Shown: in pieces, positions 36,731 through 46,100 of the stretch
Layout: each line of letters begins with the position of its first letter
Position numbering within the stretch: position 1 is the stretch's first letter
Origin: Plantibacter sp. VKM Ac-2880
GTDB lineage: Bacteria > Actinomycetota > Actinomycetes > Actinomycetales > Microbacteriaceae
Assembly: GCF_015351235.1 (NCBI RefSeq)
Contig: NZ_JADKSJ010000002.1
Span: forward strand, 1,240,001-1,304,000
Length of the DNA stretch: 64,000 nt
Direction of reading: 5' to 3'
The notes under the pieces: generated by a model
Databases searched by the model: none
Seen by the model: only the letters and a program-made list of their open reading frames with translations
Told to the model about the DNA's origin: nothing
Position numbers and translations under genes: made by a program

Positions 36731-37549
36731 ATGAGCGCAGCAGCACCCGCACCGACGACGGAGGCCGCATCGGGGCCGGCTGCTCCGGCGGCACCGGCGT
36801 CCACGCCCCCGCGTCCCGAGCCCCGCGCGTGGGAGGTCGTCCTCGCCCGCATCGAGTCGGACCTCCTCAGCGGCGTCCTGAAGCCCGGCGACCGCCTGCC
36901 CGGCGAGCGCCAGCTCGCGATCGACCTCGGTGTCGGCCGGTCGAGCGTCCGAGAGGCGATCCGCGTCCTCGAGGTCCTCGGCCTCATCCGCACGCACACC
37001 GGTTCCGGCCCGACCGCCGGGGCGATCATCGTCGCCACGCCCTCCGGCGGCATGGCGACGCTCATGCGGTTGCAGGTGGCCGCGCAGGGGTTCGCCGTGC
37101 AGGACGTCGTGGACACCCGACTCGTCATCGAGACGGCCGTCGTCCACAGTCTCGCCACGCGCGCGAGCGAGCGCGGCGCCGACCTCAAGCACCCCGAGTC
37201 GCTCCTCGACGCGATGGACCAGCCGATGCTGACCGAGGCCGAGTTCCTCGCCCTCGACGCCCAGTTCCATTTGTCACTGGCCGAGGCCGAGGGCAACCAG
37301 GTCCTCGTCGCCACGATGTCCGGTCTCCGCGACTCGATCGAACGCTACGTCCTCGCCGGCGTGCCGCAGCTGTCGTCCTGGTCCGCGACCGCCGACCGGC
37401 TCCGGGCCGAGCACCGCGGGATCGTCGAGGCGATCCGATCCGCCGATCCCGACCTCGCACGCCAGTCCGTGCGCTCCCACATCACCGGCTACTACGACGC
37501 CCTGAACCCCGCACCCTCCCGTGAGAAGGAAGAACAGACCCATGGTTGA
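36731..37549 (+). CDS. FadR-subfamily GntR regulator, probably lactate-responsive
   Basis: A 272-residue GntR protein of the FadR/LldR group. After an Ala/Pro-rich lead of about 30 residues come the winged helix ([39 protein letters not shown]) and an all-helical FCD ligand domain with metal-type His residues ([34 protein letters not shown]). It overlaps the L-lactate enzyme gene by 8 bp and has a FadR-type palindrome upstream, so it probably represses this two-gene operon until lactate binds, as LldR does in corynebacteria. Confidence 0.9.
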   Translation: MSAAAPAPTTEAASGPAAPAAPASTPPRPEPRAWEVVLARIESDLLSGVLKPGDRLPGERQLAIDLGVGRSSVREAIRVLEVLGLIRTHTGSGPTAGAIIVATPSGGMATLMRLQVAAQGFAVQDVVDTRLVIETAVVHSLATRASERGADLKHPESLLDAMDQPMLTEAEFLALDAQFHLSLAEAEGNQVLVATMSGLRDSIERYVLAGVPQLSSWSATADRLRAEHRGIVEAIRSADPDLARQSVRSHITGYYDALNPAPSREKEEQTHG

Positions 37550-38882
37550 ACGCCGCATCCCCAAGCCCCACGACCTGCTGCCCCTCATGCAGTTCAAGAA
37601 ACCCGAGTTCAACGCGCGTCGCCGCCGCCTCGCTGCGGCGACGACCATCAGCGACCTCCGCACGATCGCGAAGAAGGTCACGCCGACGGCGCCGTTCGAC
37701 TACACCGACGGCGCGGCCGAGGGCGAGATCTCGCTGGCCCGCGCCCGTCAGGCCTTCCAGGACATCGAGTTCCACCCGGCCGTCCTCAAGAACGTGGCGA
37801 ACGTCGACACCGGCTGGGACGTCCTCGGTGAGCGCGTCGCGTTCCCGTTCGGCATCGCCCCGACGGGCTTCACCCGCATGATGCAGACGGAGGGCGAGCG
37901 TGCCGGTGCTTCGGCGGCTGCGGCAGCCGGCATCCCGTTCACCCTCTCCACCATGGGCACGACGTCGATCGAGGACGTCAAGGCGGCGGCTCCCGGCGGA
38001 CGCAACTGGTTCCAGCTCTACATGTGGAGCGAGCGGGAGCGGTCGATGGCCCTCGTCGACCGCGCAGCCGCGGCCGGGTACGACACCCTCGTGGTGACGG
38101 TCGACACCCCGGTGGGTGGCGCGCGCCTGCGCGACGTCCGCAACGGCATGACGATCCCGCCGTCGCTGACCCCGAAGACCATCGTCGACGCCCTGCCCCG
38201 GCCGGCCTGGTGGATCAACTTCCTCACGACGGAGCCGCTGGCGTTCGCGAGCCTCGACCGCTGGTCCGGCACGGTGGCCGCCCTCATCGACACGATGTTC
38301 GACCCGACCGTCGGGCCCGATGAGGTCAAGTACATCCGCGAGCAGTGGAAGGGCAAGCTGATCGTCAAGGGCGTCCAGTCGGTCGCCGACGCGAAGCTCG
38401 CCGTCGACCTCGGTGCCGACGCCGTGCAGCTGTCGAACCACGGCGGTCGTCAGCTCGACCGCGCACCGATCCCGTTCCACCTGCTGCCGAGCGTCGTCCG
38501 CGAGGTGGGGAAGGACGCCGAGGTGCACCTCGACACGGGCATCATGAACGGTGCCGACATCGTCGCCTCCGTCGCCCTCGGCGCCCGCTTCACCTTCATC
38601 GGCCGTGCGTACCTGTACGGACTCATGGCGGGTGGACGCGAGGGTGTGGACCGCGCGATCCAGATCCTCTCGGGCGAGATCGTGCGCACGATGAAGCTCC
38701 TGGGCGTCGCCTCCCTCGAGGAGCTGCAGCCGCACCACGTGACCCAGCTCTCGCGGTTCACCACGCTGCAGCCGCTGCCGGAGCAGTCGACGCTGAGCAC
38801 GCCTCGGCCGGCCGCACCCAAGGCGGCCCCGGCGCCGCGCAAGGCACCGGCCCGCAAGCCGGCGTCCGCAGCGAAGGCCTAG
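37542..38882 (+). CDS. lldD: FMN-dependent alpha-hydroxy-acid dehydrogenase/oxidase (L-lactate)
   Basis: A 446-residue TIM-barrel flavoprotein that oxidises L-lactate to pyruvate. Signature: [63 protein letters not shown], the active-site [14 protein letters not shown] with the catalytic His and Arg, and [21 protein letters not shown]. The last 40 residues are Ala/Pro/Lys-rich and not part of the fold. ATG 37542 with GAGAAGGA upstream was preferred to an upstream in-frame start. Location behind the rhamnose genes and its regulator suggests it takes the L-lactate formed by RhaEW. A strong hairpin follows. Confidence 0.92.
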   Translation: MVERRIPKPHDLLPLMQFKKPEFNARRRRLAAATTISDLRTIAKKVTPTAPFDYTDGAAEGEISLARARQAFQDIEFHPAVLKNVANVDTGWDVLGERVAFPFGIAPTGFTRMMQTEGERAGASAAAAAGIPFTLSTMGTTSIEDVKAAAPGGRNWFQLYMWSERERSMALVDRAAAAGYDTLVVTVDTPVGGARLRDVRNGMTIPPSLTPKTIVDALPRPAWWINFLTTEPLAFASLDRWSGTVAALIDTMFDPTVGPDEVKYIREQWKGKLIVKGVQSVADAKLAVDLGADAVQLSNHGGRQLDRAPIPFHLLPSVVREVGKDAEVHLDTGIMNGADIVASVALGARFTFIGRAYLYGLMAGGREGVDRAIQILSGEIVRTMKLLGVASLEELQPHHVTQLSRFTTLQPLPEQSTLSTPRPAAPKAAPAPRKAPARKPASAAKA

Positions 38883-38893
38883 CACGAGCGACA

Positions 38894-38932
38894 CGAGGAA
38901 GCCCCGGACCACGTCGGTCCGGGGCTTCCTCG
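38894..38932 (+). terminator. Intrinsic-type terminator after the lactate enzyme gene
   Basis: CGAGGAAGCCCCGGACC (38894-38910), 5-base loop, and the exact inverse (38916-38932): a 17-bp perfect stem starting 12 bases after the stop codon. A weak T-rich tail follows. Confidence 0.85.
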
Positions 38933-39115
38933 TTCCGGCGGAGAACGGGCGTCCGCCACGGTGGCATGCGCATCATCGAGGTGGCGCCCTCCTGCGGCGC
39001 TGGTCACGACGCGGGTTGTCCCCGATGCTGCATGGCGTGCGCTGGTCCACGATGGGAGCATCCCTCGGTCCGAGCCGCCCGCGTCCAGCCGGGCCCGACT
39101 CCCGGAAGGAGCGCT

Positions 39116-39784
39116 GTGGCCCACCTCCTCGTCATCGGCGGCAGCGGACGCACCGGTCGACTCGTCATCACGGAGGCACTGCGCACCGGCCACTCGGTGA
39201 CCGCCCTCGTCCGCGACCCAACGCGGGTCGTCCCGGGCGATCGACTGACGATCACCCAGGGATCACCGTTGCGGATCGACGACGTCGAGGCGGCCATGCG
39301 CGGCACCCAGGCGGTCGTGGTCGCGCTCACCAATCTCGGCACCTCCGACTGGCCGTGGGCTCGCCAGGTGAGCCCGCCGGACCTCATCACGAGCGCCGTC
39401 GACACGGTCACCTCCGCCATGCGCTCGCACGGCCTCCGGCGCATCGTGCTGCTCTCCGCCCTCGGCACCGCGGAATCACGGCGGAACGTGCCATCCCCGT
39501 TGCGATGGACGACCCGGTTCCTGCGACTCGGCACCGTCTATGCCGACCACGAGCGCGCCGACGCCTCACTGCGGAGCTCGACCCTCGACTGGACGATCGT
39601 GCGCCCGACGGTGCTGTCCGCGAGTGATCGGCGCCGTCCGGTCGTGACCTCGCCCGCCGGCCGTTGGCCGAGCTCCGTGCGGATCAGCCGCTCCGATGTC
39701 GCGGGTTACCTCGTCGATGCGGTCGACGACGAGACGCTCATCCGCTCGGCGCCCGTGATCTCCTCGGGCCCGACCCGCGCCTGA
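39116..39784 (+). CDS. NAD(P)-binding SDR-like protein (NmrA/YbjT type)
   Basis: A 222-residue atypical SDR with the start LLVIGGSGRTGRLVITEAL, a later VVVALTNLGT, RIVLLSALGTAESRR and TIVRPTVLSAS. These are features of NAD(P)H-binding NmrA-like proteins, which often sense redox state or reduce small quinones. GTG 39116 was chosen because GGAAGGA precedes it; no ATG in frame fits. It is convergent with the glycosyltransferase gene with 9 bp between. Not linked to the rhamnose genes by sequence evidence. Confidence 0.85.
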   Translation: MAHLLVIGGSGRTGRLVITEALRTGHSVTALVRDPTRVVPGDRLTITQGSPLRIDDVEAAMRGTQAVVVALTNLGTSDWPWARQVSPPDLITSAVDTVTSAMRSHGLRRIVLLSALGTAESRRNVPSPLRWTTRFLRLGTVYADHERADASLRSSTLDWTIVRPTVLSASDRRRPVVTSPAGRWPSSVRISRSDVAGYLVDAVDDETLIRSAPVISSGPTRA

Positions 39785-39793
39785 CGCGCCGGC

Positions 39794-40552
39794 TCAGGAA
39801 CCGGCTGTGGCGCGCGTTGCTTCGGGGTGTCGCCCGATGACGCGATCGGTGGCCTCGCAGATCCCCCACCAGGTCACTCGCAGCATCGCTTCGACCACGA
39901 TGCCCCCCGTCATCTTCGAAGCACCCAGCGTGCGCTCGGTGAAGGTGATGGGCACTTCGACGATCCGGAGCCCGGCACGGTTCGCGTGCCACAGCATGTC
40001 GACCTGGAACCCGTAGCCGTGGGAGTGGACCTCGTCCAGTTGGAGCTTGCGCAGCGCATCCGCGCTGAACACGCGGTAACCGCCGGTCACGTCACGTGCG
40101 GGAAGTCTGAGCGCGAAGCGGGCGTAGCCGCTGCCCACCCGCGAGATGGCCTCGCGGTGCTTGGGCCAGTTGACGACCGATCCGCCCGGGACCCAGCGCG
40201 ATCCGAGGACGACGTCGGCGTCTTCGGCGGCCGCGAGGAGCGACGGCAGCTGCTCCGGGGCATGCGAACCGTCGGCGTCCATCTCGACCACGCTGCCGAA
40301 CCCGCGCCCGAGCGCCCAGGCGAAGCCTGCCTTGTAGGCGGCCCCGAGGCCTTCCTTGCCCGTCCGGTGGAGCACGTGCACCGCGGCGTCGGCGGCGGCG
40401 AGGCGATCGGCGATGTCGCCGGTGCCGTCGGGTGAGTTGTCGTCGACGACGAGGATCTGGACGTCGGGGGTGGCGACGCGGACGCGCGCGACGATCCGTT
40501 CCAGGTTCTCGCGTTCGTTGTAGGTGGGGATGATGACCACCGTGGAATCCAT
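39794..40552 (-). CDS. Polyprenol monophosphomannose synthase-type glycosyltransferase
   Basis: A 252-residue GT2 family enzyme. The pattern VVIIPTYNERENLERIV, ILVVDDNSPDGTGDIAD, VVEMDADGSHAPEQLP (the metal-binding DxD) and VTGGYRVFSADAL matches dolichol/polyprenol-phosphate mannosyl transferases that supply lipid-linked mannose for lipoglycans and protein O-mannosylation in actinobacteria. It lacks the extra membrane domain that is fused or encoded nearby in mycobacterial Ppm1, so it acts at the inner face of the membrane. ATG at 40552. Confidence 0.92.
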   Translation of the reverse strand: MDSTVVIIPTYNERENLERIVARVRVATPDVQILVVDDNSPDGTGDIADRLAAADAAVHVLHRTGKEGLGAAYKAGFAWALGRGFGSVVEMDADGSHAPEQLPSLLAAAEDADVVLGSRWVPGGSVVNWPKHREAISRVGSGYARFALRLPARDVTGGYRVFSADALRKLQLDEVHSHGYGFQVDMLWHANRAGLRIVEVPITFTERTLGASKMTGGIVVEAMLRVTWWGICEATDRVIGRHPEATRATAGS

Positions 40553-40623
40553 GTGCCGTCCTCGTGTCTGCTCAGTCAGCGTAGCGCGCTGGACAGGACG
40601 GTATCGGCGGTACGGAGTGGGCG

Positions 40624-40673
40624 CCGGAACGCTCAGCCAACCATCGGCGAACGTGCGGCTGAGCGTCAGTTCC
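40624..40673 (-). terminator. Hairpin downstream of the 77-residue membrane protein gene
   Basis: GCTCAGCC (40631-40638) and GGCTGAGC (40657-40664) pair perfectly, and GGAAC/GTTCC extend the stem after a 4-base bulge. It overlaps the stop region of the leftward gene above it and could end that transcript. Confidence 0.45.
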
Positions 40674-40899
40674 GGCTGGCGAAATGCGCCGGCACGAAGA
40701 GCGCGAGCGCGATCATGAGGATGCCGCCGAGGAACCACACCGTCTGGAAGGCCTCGTTGCGGAACGCCTCACCGAACGACCACATGCCGCCCGCGAAGAG
40801 CGCGAGGGCGATGACGACCCAGAATCCGGTCGCGTCCCCCAGGGTGCTCGTCCGTCCCGACTTGTCTCGTTCGTGGTCACGTCGTTCTGCGGCGTCCAT
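40666..40899 (-). CDS. Small two-helix membrane protein
   Basis: A 77-residue protein: a charged N-terminal 25 residues (MDAAERRDHERDKSGRTST) and two membrane helices (GFWVVIALALFAGGMWSFG and TVWFLGGILMIALALFVPAHF). Similar short membrane proteins occur in many Microbacteriaceae as uncharacterised genes. Codon use fits the neighbourhood and the ATG at 40899 has GGAGGG upstream. Function unknown. Confidence 0.75.
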   Translation of the reverse strand: MDAAERRDHERDKSGRTSTLGDATGFWVVIALALFAGGMWSFGEAFRNEAFQTVWFLGGILMIALALFVPAHFASRN

Positions 40900-40981
40900 G
40901 GGTGCCCTCCGTCGGCGGTCGATCGTTCACAGCAGGTATACGCGGTGCCGCGCGTGACCCGCAACCCCTCGACAGCCGGGC

Positions 40982-41050
40982 CCAGTCCCTGCCTCCGTCA
41001 GGGCCGGAGCCGAGGTCGCCCCCGGCCCGGTCCCTGAGCCTGTGGAAGGG
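40982..41050. repeat. Copies of the dispersed CCTGAGCCTGT repeat
   Basis: Partial units (AGTCCCTGCCTCCGTCAGGG and CCGGTCCCTGAGCCTGTGG) just past the stop of the DDAH-like gene. Nothing else is visible in the gap. Confidence 0.6.
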
Positions 41051-41051
41051 C

Positions 41052-41933
41052 CTAGCCGCGGAGCTCGAGGGTGCAGCACTTCACGCCGCCGCCACCGAGC
41101 AGGAGTTCGGACAGGTCCACACCGATCGGGTTGTAGCCGCGCTCCCGCAGTTGGCGCTCGAACCCGACGGCGCGAGCGGCGATGACCACCTCGCGACCGT
41201 TCGAGATGGAGTTGAGGCCGAGGACGGCCGCGTCCTCCGTGCTGACGTGGATCGCGTCGGGGTACCGCTCCTCGAGGATGCGGTTGCTCGCCTCGTCGAA
41301 GGCGGTCGGCAGGTAGGCGATGTTCGCGGGCGAACCGTCGGCGGGGGTCACCGGGTCGAGCACGGCGATCGCGGTGTCGAGGTGGTAGAAACTCGGGTTC
41401 ACGAGGTTCAGCGTGACGACCTCACGGTCGAAGATGCGTCGCACCTCGTCGTGGCTGCGCGGGTCGGTGCGGAATCCGGTCCCCGCGAGGATCGTGTCGC
41501 CGACGAGCATGATGTCGCCCTCGCCCTCGTTCACGAACTCGGGTCGCTCGACGCGGAACCCGTTGGCCTCGAACCAGTCCATGTAGGCGGGGCCCTCGGG
41601 GATGCGCTCGTCGTAGGTGAACTTCGCGCCGTAGGCGACACCGTCGAGGGTGAACCCACCGTTCGCCGCGAACACCATGTCGGGCAGGCCGTCGATGGGG
41701 TCGATGAGGTCGATCGTGTGCCCGAGGTCGAGGTACGCCTGGTGCAGCTGCTCCCACTGCGAGACGGCGAGCGAGGTGTCGGTGGGGTCGTCCGGGTTCA
41801 TCCACGGGTTGATGCGGTAGCTGACCGTGAAACGGTCGGGGCGGCACATGAGGTACCGGCGGCGGGCCGCGATCCGATCCGTGGTCGCGGGTCCCTGCGG
41901 GGCGGGGGTGGGGTGGTTGAGCGTCGACGACAC
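41052..41933 (-). CDS. ddaH: Dimethylarginine dimethylaminohydrolase-like (DDAH) enzyme
   Basis: A 293-residue amidinotransferase-fold hydrolase. Family segments are visible: RYLMCRPDRFTVSYRINPWM, LPDMVFAANGGFTLDG, PEFVNEGEGDIMLVGDTILAG, the His in FYHLDTAIAVLD, and the C-terminal nucleophile Cys in GGGGVKCCTLEL. DDAH enzymes convert methylated arginine to citrulline plus an amine, and in some actinobacteria related members act in arginine or ornithine breakdown. Start GTG 41933 was chosen because CTGGAGG precedes it; an ATG at 41990 has none. It is divergent from an Lrp regulator. Confidence 0.88.
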   Translation of the reverse strand: MSSTLNHPTPAPQGPATTDRIAARRRYLMCRPDRFTVSYRINPWMNPDDPTDTSLAVSQWEQLHQAYLDLGHTIDLIDPIDGLPDMVFAANGGFTLDGVAYGAKFTYDERIPEGPAYMDWFEANGFRVERPEFVNEGEGDIMLVGDTILAGTGFRTDPRSHDEVRRIFDREVVTLNLVNPSFYHLDTAIAVLDPVTPADGSPANIAYLPTAFDEASNRILEERYPDAIHVSTEDAAVLGLNSISNGREVVIAARAVGFERQLRERGYNPIGVDLSELLLGGGGVKCCTLELRG

Positions 41934-42069
41934 GTCGGCCTCCAGATGTGAGCGAGGAACGGCGGACGATGTCCAGGGGCCCGGAGGCACGCCACGTTCA
42001 TCATGGCACGCTGATCACAGCGTTTTCGCGGACTTTGGCGCAGGATTGCTGCGAAATGGCAGATTCTCA

Positions 42070-42082
42070 CGCAATGATTGCG
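42070..42082. promoter_or_regulatory. Palindrome in the DDAH-Lrp divergent region
   Basis: CGCAATGATTGCG, symmetric around its central base, 14 bp before the Lrp start codon. Lrp/AsnC proteins often bind such sites and control a divergent catabolic gene. Confidence 0.55.
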
Positions 42083-42096
42083 CTTACACTGAATCC

Positions 42097-42534
42097 ATGG
42101 ACAACCTGGACCGCGGCATCATCGACCTGCTCCGGCAGAACTCACGCGCCGGCTACGGCGACATCGGCGCGGTCGTCGGACTGTCGGCCTCCGCGGTGAA
42201 GCGACGCGTCGACCGCCTGGTGGCCGACGGTGTGATCCAGTCGTTCACGATCCAGGTCGACCCCACGGTGGACGGCATGCAGACAGAAGCCTACGTCGAA
42301 CTCTTCTGCCGCGGCACGGTCTCGCCCAACGAACTCCTGCGGATCCTGTCGGGCGTGCCGGAGGTCGTCGACGCCGGCACCGTGACCGGCAGCGCCGACG
42401 CGATCGTCCACATGCGCGCCCGGAACATCCCGGCCCTCGAGGACGCCCTGGAGCGGGTCCGGATCGCCCCGAACGTCGACCACACCCGCAGCGCGATCGT
42501 CCTCACCCGCCTCATCCACCGGCACGTCGACTGA
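42097..42534 (+). CDS. Lrp/AsnC-family transcriptional regulator
   Basis: A 145-residue Lrp/AsnC protein: N-terminal winged helix (LDRGIIDLLRQNSRAGYGDIGAVVGLSASAVKRRVDRLVADGVI) and a C-terminal RAM effector domain with VDAGTVTGSADAIVHM. ATG 42097 gives the usual family length. It is divergent from the DDAH-like gene and shares one base with the following GntR gene (TGATG). Most likely activates or represses ddaH in response to an amino acid such as arginine or ornithine; the nearby putA gene may share this control, which is inference. Confidence 0.92.
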   Translation: MDNLDRGIIDLLRQNSRAGYGDIGAVVGLSASAVKRRVDRLVADGVIQSFTIQVDPTVDGMQTEAYVELFCRGTVSPNELLRILSGVPEVVDAGTVTGSADAIVHMRARNIPALEDALERVRIAPNVDHTRSAIVLTRLIHRHVD

Positions 42535-42890
42535 TGCGGTTCCGGATCGAACCGACGTCCGGGGTCGCCGTGTTCGAGCAGCTGCGGACGCAGGTGATCG
42601 ACGGAGTGCGCGACGGCTCGACGCCGACCGGGGCGAAGCTCCCGACGGTGCGCGGGCTGGCCGACGAGCTGGGCATCGCCCCCAACACGGTCGCGAAGGC
42701 CTACCGGCTCCTGGAGGCCGACGGGATCATCGAGACCCGCGGCCGCGCTGGGACGTTCGTGTCGGCGCACGGCGACGCGATCGAGCAGCAGGCGCAGCGC
42801 GCGGCGGCCGCGTACGCGGACCGGATCCGAGCGCTCGGCGTGCCGGCCGACGAAGCGTTGGAACTCGTCGCCGCGGCCCTCCGGAGCTGA
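42534..42890 (+). CDS. YtrA-subfamily GntR regulator
   Basis: A 118-residue protein with only the GntR winged helix (VFEQLRTQVIDGVRDGSTPTGAKLPTVRGLADELGIAPNTVAKAYRLLEADGIIE) and a short C-terminal helical tail, as in YtrA-type regulators that usually control membrane transport genes. No transporter follows here; the next 247 bp are repeats. Start overlaps the Lrp stop codon, suggesting coupled translation. Confidence 0.9.
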   Translation: MRFRIEPTSGVAVFEQLRTQVIDGVRDGSTPTGAKLPTVRGLADELGIAPNTVAKAYRLLEADGIIETRGRAGTFVSAHGDAIEQQAQRAAAAYADRIRALGVPADEALELVAAALRS

Positions 42891-42899
42891 GGCCCCGGT

Positions 42900-43135
42900 C
42901 ATCGAGCCACACCCCGGTCGTTGAGCCACCCACCGGTCATTGAGCTTGTCGAAATGCCCTTCGACAAGCTCAGGGACCGAATCCGCGCTCAGGGACCGGA
43001 TCCCCGGTCGGTGAGTCTCCCACCGGTCATTGAGCCTGTCGAAATGCGCCCTTCGACAAGCTCAGGGACCAGATCCAAGCTCAGGGACCGGAGGTTCGCT
43101 CTGGGACCAGATCCGCGCTCAGGGACCGAGGAGCC
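42900..43135. repeat. Cluster of CTTCGACAAGCTCAGGGACC-type palindromes
   Basis: At least eight arms of the dispersed repeat in both orientations (for example TTGAGCTTGTCGAA next to TTCGACAAGCTCAGGGACC), between the GntR gene and the putA stop. No gene is visible in the gap. Confidence 0.85.
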
Positions 43136-43137
43136 GC

Positions 43138-46100
43138 TCAGATGACGCCGTGGGACCAGGGGTCGGGCGTGCCGAACCGGTGCGCGGTGATCGAGATCGC
43201 CTGCTCGTGCAGGAACGGCAGCAACTCCACCCGTCCCGCCTGGGTGACCGGGCCCGCCCAGATCGCGATGTCCGGGTCGCCGCCGAGTGCCTCCGCGAGT
43301 CGCTTCGCCAACGGTTCGGGCTCCGAGACCTCCGAACCGGGTTCGGCTTCGGCCACGGTCTCCGGGCGCGGCCCGACGATCCGCACCCGCGTCGCGAACG
43401 GGGCCTCCTGGCCGAGTTCACCGGTGTCGATCGAGCCACGGGCGGCCATGCGGGTGAGCCACTGGTCGTCGGTCTCCAGCGAGACCGGGATGTTCAGCTC
43501 GGACAACCAGTCGCGGACCTCACGCGGCAAGCGCCCGCCGAGACTCACCGTGAACCGCGACCGTGACCGCACCGCGGCGATGAGCACCCGGAGCGCGTCA
43601 CCCAGGTCAGCACCCGCCGCCACCCGGACGGAGACGGCGACCGGCCGGTACCGGAGGAGGTTCCGCTCCACGCCGAGCTGCGACACGTCCGTGACCTCGC
43701 CGAACTCGTTCCCCCACGCCACGGCGTCGCTCAGCGCCGAGCGCCGCAGGACGTCGAAGGCTTCGTAGGTGAGGGACGGCTGCGCGGCCTCGATGAGCTT
43801 GACGATGCGGGTGTCGAGGCCGCGGAGATGCAGGCTCTGGCTCGCGGAACCGGGATCGGGCTGCCAGTCGCCGAGCCCGAACAGGGCGTTCGGTCCGCCG
43901 GGCTTCGCGCCGGTGCCGACGGAGGAACGTTTCCAGCCGCCGAACGGCTGCCGCTGGACGATCGCGCCCGTGATCCCGCGGTTGACGTAGAGGTTGCCCG
44001 CCTCGACCGTGTCGAGCCACTCGTCGAGGTCCGCGGGATCGAAGGTGTGCAGTCCGGCCGTCAGTCCGTACGGCGTCGCGTTCTGCATGGTGACCGCCTC
44101 AGCGAGGGTCGCCGCACGCATGACGCCGAGGACCGGACCGAAGTACTCGGTCAGGTGGAAGGGCGAACCGGGCTGGACCCCCGTGCGCACCCCCGGCGAC
44201 CACAGACGCTCGCTCGGTGCACCGAAGTTCACCGAGGAGTCGTCCAAGAGTTTCGGTTCCACGAGCCATTTCTCGCCGAGCCGCAGCTCCGTGAGCCCAG
44301 AGAGCAGCTTCTCCCCCGCCGGCTCGACGATCGGCCCCATCTGCGTGCGCGCGTCGGACGGCCATCCGACGCGGAGCGAACGGACGGCGTCCTCCAGTTG
44401 CCGGAGGAAGCGCTCGGAACGACCGACGGACCCGACGAGGATCACGAGGGACGCGGCGGAGCACTTCTGACCCGCGTGCCCGAACGCGCTCTTCACGATG
44501 TCGGCGACCGCGAGGTCGAGGTCGGCGCTCGGCGTGACGATGACGGCGTTCTTGCCGCTCGTCTCGGCCAGGAGCGGGAGGTCGGCCCGCCAGCTGCGGA
44601 ACAGCCGGGCGGTCTCGTACGCACCGGTGAGGATGACGCGGTCGACGGCCGGGTGCGAGACGAGTCGGCGACCCAGCTCCCCCTCTTCCACGTCGGCGAG
44701 GACGAGTAGGTCGCGCGGGACGCCGGCGTCCCAGAGCGCCTCGACGACCACCGCTGCGCATCGTTTGGCCTGCGGGGCCGGCTTGATGATGACCCCGCTG
44801 CCGGACGCGAGCGCCGCGAGGACACCGCCGGCCGGGATGGCGACGGGGAAGTTCCAGGGCGGCGTCACGACGGTGAGGCGGGAGGGGACGAAGCGTGCGC
44901 CGCGTACCCGTTCGAGGTCCGGCGCCGTGCTCGCGTAGTAGTGGGCGAAGTCGACCGCCTCGCTCACCTCCGGGTCGGCCTCGGCGATCGTCTTGCCCGT
45001 CTCGCTGGCCATGACCTCGATGAGGTCGGCTCGACGGGAGGCGAGCACACGGCCGGCAGCGTGCAGGACGGCCGCTCGCTCGGCGGCCGGACGGGCACCC
45101 CATCGTGTTCCGGCGGCCTGCACCATCGTGATCGTGCGCTCGAGGACGCGTTCGTCGGTGAGGGCGGCCGCGGCGACGGCGGAGTTCCCCAGGGTCGACG
45201 ACGGCACCCGGGAGAGGATTGCCGCGCCCCAGGCACGGTTCGCCGCGAGGGACGGGTCGGTGTCGGCCGTGTTCTCGAAGCCGGGTGCGCCGTCCACGAT
45301 GCCGCCGCGCTCCGAGCGGGAGAAGACCGCGGTCTCGACGTAGCTCGACGACTCGGTACGGAACCGGTCCTCGCGGTCCGATCCGCGATCCAGACCGAGC
45401 ACCTGCTGCGTCAGGCCGGCGTCCGAGTCCTGGGCAGGGTCTCGGAACCGTTCGTCGGCCTCGCTGTCGTCGCGGACGGGCTCGACGGCCTCCTGGGAAC
45501 GGTCCTGCGTCCGGTTGGGGGTCGGCACGAGTCCGGGGGTCTCCTGCAGCACTTCGACCGAGGCAAGGAAGCGCCGCCGCTCCCGCGCGAACAGGGTCGG
45601 CTTCTCGGCGAGGTCGAACACCGCCGACATGAAGTTCTCCTCGCTCGCGTTCTCCTCCAGCCGCCGGACGAGGTACGAGATCGCGACGTCGAACTCCTTC
45701 GGGTTCACGACGGGCGTGTAGAGGAGCACCGTGCCCACGTCGCGTTTGATGGCCTCGACCTGGCCGGTGGCCATGCCGAGGAGCATCTCGAAGTCGACCC
45801 GGTCGCGCACGCCGCGGTCGCCCGCCAACAGCCAGGCGTAGGCGATGTCGAACAGGTTGTGCCCGGCGACGCCGACCCTCACGACGTCGGTGCGCGCGGG
45901 GGTGAGGGCCCAGTCGAGGACGCGCTTGTAGTTGGTGTCGGTCTCCCGCTTGGAGGCGGTCGTCGCGAGGGGCCACCCGTGGATCGCCGCATCGACGCGT
46001 TCCATCGCGAGGTTCGCGCCCTTCACCAGGCGGACCTTGATGGCCGCTCCGCCCGCGGCCACGCGCTGCTTCGACCAGGCGGTGAGCTGCATCATGGCTT

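Noticed and set aside
34045-37314. Very long open frame on the minus strand opposite the rhamnulokinase and dehydrogenase genes
   Set aside because: High GC leaves few stops; its product is Arg/Asp-rich low-complexity sequence without family features, while the plus strand carries intact enzymes.
41820-41850. Palindrome GACCGTGAAACGGTC as a LacI-type operator
   Set aside because: It lies inside the DDAH coding sequence and does not share the TGAAnCG..TTCA pattern fully.
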